In this document: positions 1 to 5,141 of the stretch, one piece after another | How positions within the stretch are numbered: the stretch's first letter is position 1 | Layout of the letters: each line of letters starts with the position of its first letter | Origin: Saprospiraceae bacterium | Lineage (GTDB): Bacteria; Bacteroidota; Bacteroidia; Chitinophagales; Saprospiraceae | Direction: 5' to 3' | Length of the DNA stretch: 5,141 nt | Assembly: GCA_015494245.1 (NCBI GenBank) | Contig: WGBN01000222.1 | Coordinates: 1 to 5,141 of the forward strand | The notes under the pieces: generated by a model | Database searches by the model: none | The model's input: the letters and a program-made list of their open reading frames with translations, nothing else | What the model was told of the DNA's origin: nothing | Program-made: the position numbers and the translations under genes

Positions 1-426
1 CTTGGATATTATGACCAAAGTAATGTCAAGGCCGGTACAACTTTCGTTATTTGTGCTGGTGCAGCAGGAGAAATAGGCTATAGCAAAGTTGATTTTTGGG
101 CTGCTGATGATGTTTATTTTTTCACAACCCCAAATTCTATTGACAATAAATTTTTGTATTATTTTTTATTGACCAAACAACATAAATTAATGGCTCGGGT
201 CCGCCGTGCCAGTATTCCACGATTATCAAAGACTGCAATTGAACGTCTTAAAATCCCCATCCCCCCCATGAAAGAACAAAAGCGCATAGTGTCCATTTTA
301 GACAAGTTTGATGCGCTTGTGAACTCCATCACGGAGGGTTTGCCGCGGGAGATTGAGTTGAGGCAGAAGCAGTACGAATACTACCGCGATTTGCTTTTGA
401 GTTTTCCCAAAAAAGAAGTGCGATGA
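1..426 (+). CDS. hsdS: Type I restriction-modification specificity subunit HsdS, C-terminal part (5' end outside window)
   Basis: Reading frame 1 is open from base 1 to the TGA at 424-426 and gives 141 residues; the ATG at 154 is internal and not the start. HsdS recognises the bipartite DNA target and holds two HsdM and, in the nuclease, two HsdR subunits. Residues 1 to about 80 would be the end of the second target recognition domain, with a typical ending (SIPRLSKTAIERLKIPIPPM). Residues 91-111 (KEQKRIVSILDKFDALVNSI) begin the conserved coiled-coil spacer helix, and ELRQKQYEYYRDLLLSF (about 118-134) is the distal conserved region. From memory this tail is nearly the same as in EcoR124I HsdS, pointing to the type IC family. 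The recognition-domain part is AT-rich (38% GC over bases 1-300, counted by hand, with 23% over 121-180) and the conserved tail is about 48%. The target sequence cannot be predicted. hsdM is presumably upstream. Confidence 0.95.
   Translation, partial: LGYYDQSNVKAGTTFVICAGAAGEIGYSKVDFWAADDVYFFTTPNSIDNKFLYYFLLTKQHKLMARVRRASIPRLSKTAIERLKIPIPPMKEQKRIVSILDKFDALVNSITEGLPREIELRQKQYEYYRDLLLSFPKKEVR
423..426 (+). other. hsdS stop / hsdR start overlap (ATGA)
   Basis: The hsdR ATG (423-425) overlaps the hsdS TGA (424-426) by the usual ATGA arrangement. This implies one transcript and probable translational coupling of the restriction subunit to the specificity subunit. Only a weak purine stretch (AAAAAAGAAG, 409-418) precedes the ATG, which fits coupling or the loose Shine-Dalgarno use of Bacteroidota. 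No separate hsdR promoter is evident inside the hsdS tail. Confidence 0.85.
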
Positions 427-3400
427 GTACCTATAAGCCCATAGCCGAATCGAACAACTTTATCGTTTTGGACCACTACGACAAAAAGTGGGTGGTCGGG
501 GATGTGCCCCAGGGGTATCAGTCTGAGGCTGCTTTGGAGCGCGAGTTGATTGAAGATTTGAAGAGCCAGGGGTATGAGTACCTGAAGCTCAAGACGAGGG
601 AGCAGATGCTGGCGAATGTGCGCCTGCAACTGGAAAATCTGAACAATGTGCGCTTTACGGATGGGGAGTGGGCCCGCTTTGTGGAGGAGTATCTGGACAA
701 GCCCGGGGATACGCTTATTGACAAGACCCGCAAGATACACGATGATTACATCTACGACTTTACCTTCGACGACGGGCACGTGCAAAACATCTATTTGCTC
801 GACAAAAAAAACATTGCCCGCAACAAATTGCAGGTCATTCATCAGTTTGAGCAGACGGGAACGCATGCAAATCGCTATGACGTTACGATTTTGGTCAACG
901 GGCTGCCCCTGGTACAGGTGGAGCTGAAGAAGCGGGGTGTGGCCATACGCGAGGCCTTCAACCAGGTACACCGCTACAGCAAAGAGAGTTTTAACACAGA
1001 GCATTCGCTTTTTAAGTATCTGCAGCTCTTCGTGATTTCCAACGGCACGGATACGCGCTATTTTGCAAATACCACCAAGCGCGATAAAAACAGCTTTGAC
1101 TTCACGATGAACTGGGCCAAGGCCGACAATACGCTAATCAAGGACCTCAAGGATTTTACGGCTACCTTTTTTCAGCAGCGCACGCTGCTGCAGGTCTTGC
1201 TGCACTACTCCGTCTTTGACTCGGAGAACACCCTGCTCATCATGCGGCCGTATCAGATTGCCGCCACCGAGCGCATTTTGTGGAAAATAAAAAGCGCCTA
1301 CCACGCCAAAAAGTGGAGTACGCTCGAAAGCGGCGGCTACATCTGGCACACCACGGGCTCGGGCAAGACCCTCACCAGCTTCAAGGCCGCACGCCTCGCC
1401 ACGCAACTGGATTTTATAGACAAGGTCTTTTTTGTAGTCGATCGCAAAGACCTCGACTATCAAACCATGAAAGAGTACCAGCGCTTTTCGCCCGACAGCG
1501 TAAACGGCTCGGAAAGCACTGCCGGCTTAAAGCGCAACCTTGCAAAAGACGACAACAAAATCATTGTTACCACCATCCAGAAGCTGCACAACCTGATGAA
1601 AAGCGAGAAAAATCTGCCGGTGTACAACCAGCAGGTGGTCTTTATTTTCGACGAGGCCCATCGCAGTCAGTTTGGCGAAGCACAGAAAAACCTGCAAAGG
1701 AAATTTAAGAAGTACTACCAATTCGGCTTTACGGGCACGCCCATCTTTCCGGAAAATGCTTTGAAAGCCGAGACCACGGCCGGCGTATTCGGCCGCGAGC
1801 TGCATTCCTATGTCATCACCGATGCCATCCGCGATGAAAAGGTACTCAAATTCAAGGTGGATTACAACGATGTCAGGCCAAAATTCAGGCAGCTGGAGTC
1901 CGAGCAGGATTTGAAAAAACTGACTGCTGCCGAGGCCAAAAAGGCCTTTTTGCATCCGGAGCGCATCAGGGAAATTTCACAGTACATCCTCACCCACTAC
2001 CGGCAGAAGACGCATCGCCTGCAGGGCGGAGGCAAGGGCTTTAATGCCATGTTTGCCGTCAGCAGTGTGGACGCGGCAAAGCTCTACTACGAAATGCTGA
2101 ACAAGCTGCAAAAAGACAGCGATAAACCCCTGAAAATCGCAACCATTTTTTCCTTCGCCGCCAATGAAGAGCAGGACGCCATCGGCGACATCCCCGATGA
2201 GAGCTTTGAAGTCTCTGCCATGAACAGCAGCGCCAAAGAGTTTCTGAGCGCAGCCATTGCAGACTACAACAAAATGTTCAAAACCACTTTTGGCGTTGAC
2301 AGCAAGTCCTTTCAAAACTATTACCGCGACCTGGCAAAGCGGGTCAAGGATCAGCAGATAGACCTGCTTATTGTGGTAGGCATGTTTTTGACCGGCTTTG
2401 ATGCGCCCAGACTGAACACCCTTTTCGTAGATAAAAACCTCCGCTATCACGGCCTGATACAGGCTTACTCCCGCACCAACAGAATTTACGACGCCACCAA
2501 ATCCTTTGGCAACATCGTAACTTTTCGGGATTTGGAGCAGGCCACCATAGATGCCATCACCCTTTTCGGCGACAAGAACACCCGAAATGTAGTGCTCGAA
2601 AAGAGCTATGAAGAATACATGCAGGGCTTTGAAGACCCGGAGTCGAAGGAGTACAGAAAGGGGTATCTCGAAATTGTCCGGGAGCTCAAAGAAAGATTTC
2701 CCCATCCGGCCGAGATTGTGAAGGAGCGAGATAAAAAAGAATTTGTAAAACTCTTTGGCGAGTACCTACGCGTGGAAAACATCTTGCAGAACTACGACGA
2801 GTTTGCAGCCTTAAAGGCCCTGCACGCCATAGAGCCGGAAGATGAGGAGGCGCTGGAAGCCATTAAAGACCAATACTATCTGGGCGATGAAGAGATAGAA
2901 GCCTTTCGGCAAATTGAGGTGCCGCCGGAGCGCATCATCCAGGACTACCGCTCCACCTACAACGACATCAGAGACTGGCTCAGGCGTGAAAGAGAAAACA
3001 AGGCTCAGGAAAAATCTGTGATTGACTGGGACGACGTGGTTTTTGAAGTAGAGTTGCTCAAATCTCAGGAAATCAATCTGGACTACATCCTCGAGCTCAT
3101 TTTTGAAAAGCACAAAAAGCAAAGAAACAAGGAAGACCTGATCTCCGACGTGCGCCGCATGATTCGCGCCAGCATCGGCCACCGCGCCAAAGAAAGCCTC
3201 ATGGTGGACTTCATCAACCAAAGCGACCTGGATGCCATTCGCGACAAAGCCGGGCTTATCGAAGCCTTCTTCACCTTCGCCCAGAAAAAACAGCGCGAAG
3301 AAGCCGAGGCCCTCATCCGCGCTGAAAACCTCAATGAAGAGGCCGCAAAGCGCTACATCCTCTTCTCCCTAAAACGCGAATACGCCAGCGAAAGCGGCAC

Positions 3401-3527
3401 AGCCCTAAAGGAACTTTTGCCCCAAATGAGCATTTTCAACCCTCAATACCTGCCTACAAAACAGCGCGTCTTCCAAAAAATCTCCGCTTTTGTGGAGAAG
3501 TTTAAGGGGATTGGGGGAGAGATTTGA
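423..3527 (+). CDS. hsdR: Type I restriction enzyme HsdR, motor and endonuclease subunit (EcoR124I/type IC-like)
   Basis: This 1034-residue subunit pulls DNA past the complex using ATP and cuts it far from the recognition site when the site is unmethylated. The N-terminal PD-(D/E)xK nuclease domain shows D153 (in RYDVTILVNGLP), E167 and K169 (ELK), and the QxxxY motif Q181-Y185 typical of HsdR. From memory these sit two residues beyond the EcoR124I positions. The SF2 motor follows: Q-motif RPYQ (275-278), Walker A TTGSGKT (310-316, K315), DEAH (410-413), motif III TGT (437-439), GMFLTGFDAP (653-662) and QAYSRTNR (680-687). The remaining ~300 residues are the charged helical C-terminal domain that should dock on HsdM. 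Length is close to the ~1038 I recall for EcoR124I. The ATG at 423 is chosen because it overlaps the hsdS stop and TYKPIAESNNFIVLD matches the family N-terminus. I see no frameshift, internal stop or missing catalytic residue, so it is probably active. Confidence 0.97.
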   Translation: MSTYKPIAESNNFIVLDHYDKKWVVGDVPQGYQSEAALERELIEDLKSQGYEYLKLKTREQMLANVRLQLENLNNVRFTDGEWARFVEEYLDKPGDTLIDKTRKIHDDYIYDFTFDDGHVQNIYLLDKKNIARNKLQVIHQFEQTGTHANRYDVTILVNGLPLVQVELKKRGVAIREAFNQVHRYSKESFNTEHSLFKYLQLFVISNGTDTRYFANTTKRDKNSFDFTMNWAKADNTLIKDLKDFTATFFQQRTLLQVLLHYSVFDSENTLLIMRPYQIAATERILWKIKSAYHAKKWSTLESGGYIWHTTGSGKTLTSFKAARLATQLDFIDKVFFVVDRKDLDYQTMKEYQRFSPDSVNGSESTAGLKRNLAKDDNKIIVTTIQKLHNLMKSEKNLPVYNQQVVFIFDEAHRSQFGEAQKNLQRKFKKYYQFGFTGTPIFPENALKAETTAGVFGRELHSYVITDAIRDEKVLKFKVDYNDVRPKFRQLESEQDLKKLTAAEAKKAFLHPERIREISQYILTHYRQKTHRLQGGGKGFNAMFAVSSVDAAKLYYEMLNKLQKDSDKPLKIATIFSFAANEEQDAIGDIPDESFEVSAMNSSAKEFLSAAIADYNKMFKTTFGVDSKSFQNYYRDLAKRVKDQQIDLLIVVGMFLTGFDAPRLNTLFVDKNLRYHGLIQAYSRTNRIYDATKSFGNIVTFRDLEQATIDAITLFGDKNTRNVVLEKSYEEYMQGFEDPESKEYRKGYLEIVRELKERFPHPAEIVKERDKKEFVKLFGEYLRVENILQNYDEFAALKALHAIEPEDEEALEAIKDQYYLGDEEIEAFRQIEVPPERIIQDYRSTYNDIRDWLRRERENKAQEKSVIDWDDVVFEVELLKSQEINLDYILELIFEKHKKQRNKEDLISDVRRMIRASIGHRAKESLMVDFINQSDLDAIRDKAGLIEAFFTFAQKKQREEAEALIRAENLNEEAAKRYILFSLKREYASESGTALKELLPQMSIFNPQYLPTKQRVFQKISAFVEKFKGIGGEI

Positions 3528-3552
3528 GGGTTGTCAGTTGTTGAGGATGTTT

Positions 3553-3587
3553 GTTTAGTGTTTAGCGTTTAGCGTTTAGTGTTTAGC
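3553..3587. repeat. 7-bp tandem repeat GTTTAGY, five copies
   Basis: Five consecutive in-phase heptamers, GTTTAGT, GTTTAGC, GTTTAGC, GTTTAGT and GTTTAGC, start 26 bases after the hsdR stop. Only the last base varies (C or T). Short GTTTAG-type arrays of this sort are, from memory, scattered between genes in Bacteroidota; I cannot check copy number elsewhere. There are no spacers, so this is not a CRISPR array. No function is visible. Confidence 0.9.
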
Positions 3588-3597
3588 GTAGAAAACA

Positions 3598-3649
3598 TTT
3601 TTTATCATTGTAGAGACGCAATGCATTGCGTCTCTACAATGATAAAAAA
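3598..3649. repeat. 52-bp perfect palindrome (26-bp arms, no loop)
   Basis: Bases 3598-3623 are the exact reverse complement of 3624-3649, centred on ATGCAT (3621-3626). Symmetry breaks at 3597/3650 (A against C). The arms read inward as T-run, ATCATTG, TAGAGACG, CAATG. As RNA it would form a long hairpin from either strand, but the T-run is on the 5' side and the A-run on the 3' side, the reverse of an intrinsic terminator. I recall a GTAGAGACG...CGTCTCTAC palindrome as a dispersed repeat in some Bacteroidota and cyanobacteria, which suggests a small non-autonomous mobile or REP-like element. That identity is unverified. Confidence 0.92.
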
Positions 3650-3713
3650 CGCAATGGAACCATCATCACATGGGCGGCAGCTTGCGGGGCCGGACGTTCT
3701 TCGGCGCAATCGG

Positions 3714-3739
3714 GTATTTCCCATTCTCCATTCTCCATT
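3714..3739. repeat. Short satellite cluster of CATTCTC heptamers
   Basis: Two exact CATTCTC units (3722-3728 and 3729-3735), flanked by degenerate partial units (TATTTCC before, CATTG after), match the unit of the larger array that begins at 3801. About 60 bases of different sequence lie between the two clusters. They may be remnants of one array interrupted by an insertion, or separate seeds of the same repeat. Confidence 0.7.
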
Positions 3740-3754
3740 GGTTCTTCGTAGGTC

Positions 3755-3789
3755 GGCTCGGGGATCTTCCTTCGTCAGCTCCCCGATCC
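3755..3789. repeat. Inverted repeat / hairpin between the two heptamer clusters
   Basis: GGCTCGGGGA (3755-3764) pairs with TCCCCGATCC (3780-3789) across a 15-base loop; nine of ten positions pair, with a C/T mismatch at the third. No T-run follows directly on either strand, so it is a poor terminator. It could be a remnant of another small palindromic element or a structured end of the mutA or hsdR transcript. Confidence 0.55.
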
Positions 3790-3800
3790 TTTCGTTGGGT

Positions 3801-3877
3801 CATTTTCCATTTTCCATTCTCAATTTTCCATTCTCAATTTTCAATTCTCAATTTTCCATTCTCCATTCTCCATTCTC
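3801..3877. repeat. 7-bp tandem repeat MATTYTC, eleven copies, overlapping the mutA 3' end
   Basis: Eleven perfectly phased heptamers fit [C/A]ATT[C/T]TC: CATTTTC twice, then a mix of CATTCTC, AATTTTC and AATTCTC, ending in three CATTCTC. The array crosses the mutA stop codon. On the - strand it is read as GAGAATGG/GAAAATTG-type codons, giving the mutA tail MENGEWKIEN. Such arrays are, in my memory, frequent between genes in Bacteroidota and sometimes form NGEW/ENGE-rich protein tails. There are no spacers and no sign of CRISPR. Confidence 0.92.
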
Positions 3878-5082
3878 CCACATATTTCGCGGGTAAGTTT
3901 TTCGATATAGACGGAGCCGGCGAAGGGGTCGGCCACGGCATCCAGGCCGCTTTCCATGCGGAGGATGTGGTGTACATTGCGGGCGATGCGGCGGGTAAAG
4001 GCATTGGCTTGTTTGCCGGCAGGGGGGATGGTGAGGCGGTCGGCGCCGCCGCTGATGGCGGCGAGGGCCATGGGGGCTGCGGCGATCATGTGTTTGTTGA
4101 TGATGTCCTGTTGCGTTTCGGGTGTTGGGTTCTCCTCCTGCCCGGAAACTGTGGGGAAGCAGAGATGGACGTCGAGGAAGGCCTGTTCTTCTTCTGTGTT
4201 TGAGCCGTGTTGGTCCAGCACATTTGCCCAGAGCAGGCGGAGGGCCCGCAGGCGTGCGATTTCGAGCAGGTAGTCGGGGCCGGTTTCCAGTTCAAAATAA
4301 AAAAGCCTGTTAAAATCGGAAAGCGGCAATTGGCTTTCGCCAAAGGTGTCCCAGGCTTCGCGCAGAGCCCGCTGCATGGGGGCTACAATGCCCTCGCGGG
4401 CCGTGCCTTGTACCGGCTGGCGGATGAAGCGATAGGCGGGGAGTTTTTTCCTGGCTTTCGCCAAATGCGATGCGCTGAAAGCGGCTTTGCGCGTGCCGAC
4501 GCTTATGCTGCCGGTATATTGTTTACGGTCGTCGGCCGGAGCAGGGGCGGATTTGCCGTAAAGGCTATATAAAAAGTCTGTGAAGTCGAGCAGCTCTTCT
4601 TCGGAGGCCTCGGCAAAAAAGAAGTACGGGCTGATGAAGCTGAGTTCTATGTTTTTCAGGGCCCGTTCAAGCCAGGGCAGCGGGGGCATAGAACTGCTGC
4701 CTTCGCGCGGAGAAGTAAAAATCAGTCGCGGCGATTCCAGGCCGAAGCTGAGAGCCTGCAGCAGCTCTTCGTTGAGTTTTTCAGCGGATTCGTGCGTGTC
4801 GAAGTCTGCCAGACTGAGCTTGTCGAAGTCTGCCAAACTGAGCTTGTCGAAGTTTGCCAAACTGAGCCTGCCGAAGTTTTCGCCAATAAGCCACTGCGAG
4901 CCCGGGCGTTTTTTGAGCATGGGCGGCGGAGGTTCCGGCAAGTCGTCGGGATGGGCAAAGGGCGATACGCGCAGTCCGGGCTCGGGCTCCCAATCCAGCT
5001 CGGCCGGCGACCGCCCTTTGAGGTCTTGCTCGATTTTGTCGAGCCATTCCTTTTTGGATACCGGAGAAAATTCTTCGAACAT
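3841..5082 (-). CDS. mutA: Methylmalonyl-CoA mutase small (beta) subunit, apparently shortened at the C-terminus and carrying an internal repeat insert
   Basis: The 413-residue product is the non-catalytic partner of the B12-binding MutB chain; the dimer interconverts methylmalonyl-CoA and succinyl-CoA in the cytoplasm. The N-terminus has the family signature FSPVSKKEWLDKIEQDLKG (residues 5-23), which supports the ATG at 5082. The TIM-barrel region ends with FTRRIARNVHHILRMES (362-378) and DPFAGSVYIEKLTREIC (385-401), matching mutase motifs. A linker helix region should follow (flavobacterial MutA runs roughly 450 residues or more, from memory). Instead residues ~403-413 are encoded by the 7-bp array and the frame stops. 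Residues 69-95 are another foreign stretch, an 8-residue repeat from a 24-bp DNA repeat. No GGDS/DxHxxG-type B12-binding domain is present, as expected for a small subunit. mutB, usually next to it, is absent downstream, where hsdR lies in the opposite direction. The frame is otherwise intact; activity is uncertain and it may be a decaying or split gene. Confidence 0.9.
   Translation of the reverse strand: MFEEFSPVSKKEWLDKIEQDLKGRSPAELDWEPEPGLRVSPFAHPDDLPEPPPPMLKKRPGSQWLIGENFGRLSLANFDKLSLADFDKLSLADFDTHESAEKLNEELLQALSFGLESPRLIFTSPREGSSSMPPLPWLERALKNIELSFISPYFFFAEASEEELLDFTDFLYSLYGKSAPAPADDRKQYTGSISVGTRKAAFSASHLAKARKKLPAYRFIRQPVQGTAREGIVAPMQRALREAWDTFGESQLPLSDFNRLFYFELETGPDYLLEIARLRALRLLWANVLDQHGSNTEEEQAFLDVHLCFPTVSGQEENPTPETQQDIINKHMIAAAPMALAAISGGADRLTIPPAGKQANAFTRRIARNVHHILRMESGLDAVADPFAGSVYIEKLTREICGRMENGEWKIEN
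4798..4878. repeat. 24-bp tandem repeat inside mutA, about 3.4 copies
   Basis: On the + strand, units begin at 4798, 4822, 4846 and 4870 (partial) and follow GTCGAAGTYTGCCARACTGA plus GCTT or GCCT. The first two copies differ at one base and the third at a few more. On the mutA strand the core is TTCGACAAGCTCAG, read in frame as (N/D)FDKLSLA repeats with a diverged first copy NFGRLSLA, residues 69-95. Because 24 is a multiple of three, copy-number change keeps mutA in frame. The CTTCGACAAGCTCAG core is one I recall as a dispersed repeat in several bacterial groups; not checked. Confidence 0.92.
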
Positions 5083-5095
5083 AGCTGAAACAGAA

Positions 5096-5121
5096 AAGCC
5101 TCCCCCTTGCGGGGAAGGCTT
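5096..5121 (-). terminator. Strong GC-rich hairpin just upstream of mutA (possible terminator or leader structure)
   Basis: On the - strand, AAGCCTTCCCC (5121-5111) pairs with GGGGGAGGCTT (5106-5096) around a GCAA loop: eleven pairs with one G-U, followed by TTCTGTTTC. On the + strand the same stem has one C-A mismatch and is followed by CG and five T (5124-5128). It therefore resembles a bidirectional intrinsic terminator ending a gene beyond the right edge. It lies only 13 bases from the mutA ATG, and the only Shine-Dalgarno-like run (GGGGGAGG) is locked inside the stem, 16 bases from the ATG, so a leader or attenuator role is an alternative. Confidence 0.6.
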
Positions 5122-5141
5122 CGTTTTTAATAGCGGTAGTA

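Larger units (their letters stand above)
3528..3840. other. Repeat-rich convergent intergenic region between hsdR and mutA
   Basis: These 313 bases separate two genes that point at each other. They hold four to five distinct repeat or inverted-repeat structures, listed separately, and little unique sequence. The stretch 3650-3713 has no repeat or coding signal I recognise. Forward open frames through here translate the low-complexity arrays and are not credible genes. No stem followed by a T-run lies just after the hsdR stop, so where the restriction operon ends is unclear. Confidence 0.8.

Noticed and set aside
381..1004. 207-codon open frame on the - strand across the hsdS/hsdR junction
   Set aside because: Lies opposite two clearly real overlapping genes; shadow frame.
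1977..2705. 242-codon open frame on the - strand inside hsdR
   Set aside because: Antisense shadow of a well-conserved hsdR coding region; no known domain and no start context.
1..3527. A new multi-gene defence system
   Set aside because: Only hsdS and hsdR of a standard type I restriction system are present; no extra nuclease, effector or unknown gene lies in the operon within the window.
3598..3649. Bidirectional intrinsic terminator for hsdR and mutA
   Set aside because: The palindrome has T before and A after the stem on both strands; no U-run follows the hairpin.
3579..4203. Forward open frames through the intergenic region (SILHSPFS / FPFSIFHSQF-type proteins)
   Set aside because: They translate the heptamer arrays and the antisense of mutA; low-complexity content and no recognisable domain.
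4798..4878. CRISPR array
   Set aside because: 24-bp units are directly adjacent with no spacers, and they are translated in frame in mutA.
3841..5082. Calling mutA a pseudogene
   Set aside because: The frame is open over 413 codons without internal stops and barrel motifs are intact; the shortened end is suspicious but does not prove loss of function.

Overview
The window reads as a piece of a Bacteroidota (Bacteroidetes) chromosome. The right-hand gene is the small subunit of a heterodimeric methylmalonyl-CoA mutase, and the gap between genes holds 7-bp tandem arrays and a perfect palindrome of a kind I associate, from memory, with that phylum. No rRNA or other marker fixes the taxon, so this is inference.

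Left region (1-3527, + strand): the end of a type I restriction-modification operon. It opens inside hsdS, the specificity subunit; 141 C-terminal residues are present. hsdS overlaps hsdR by 4 nt (ATGA). hsdR is complete (1034 codons) and carries every motif expected of a working motor-nuclease: D153/E167/K169 plus Q181/Y185 for cleavage, and a full set of superfamily 2 translocase motifs. Both proteins look strongly like the type IC enzyme EcoR124I. hsdM is presumably upstream of the window, giving the order hsdM-hsdS-hsdR. Together M2S would methylate a bipartite site set by HsdS, and R2M2S would translocate and cut unmethylated foreign DNA.

Middle region (3528-3840): convergent intergenic DNA packed with repeats. 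It has five GTTTAGY heptamers, a loop-less 52-bp perfect palindrome, a two-copy heptamer cluster, a 10-bp-stem hairpin and an 11-copy MATTYTC heptamer array. No credible gene and no standard hsdR terminator is visible there.

Right region (3841-5082, - strand): mutA, the non-catalytic partner subunit of methylmalonyl-CoA mutase (succinyl-CoA/methylmalonyl-CoA interconversion). Two repeat families have entered this gene. A 24-bp repeat in about 3.4 copies is read in frame as an 8-residue peptide repeat (residues 69-95). The MATTYTC array supplies the last ~11 codons and the stop, apparently cutting off the C-terminal helices that follow the barrel. The usual partner mutB is not next to it. Just upstream of the mutA start lies a strong GC-rich hairpin (5096-5121) that could be a terminator or a leader structure.

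I see no new multi-gene system. The most unusual content is the way repeats have invaded and reshaped mutA beside a probably transferred type IC restriction locus.
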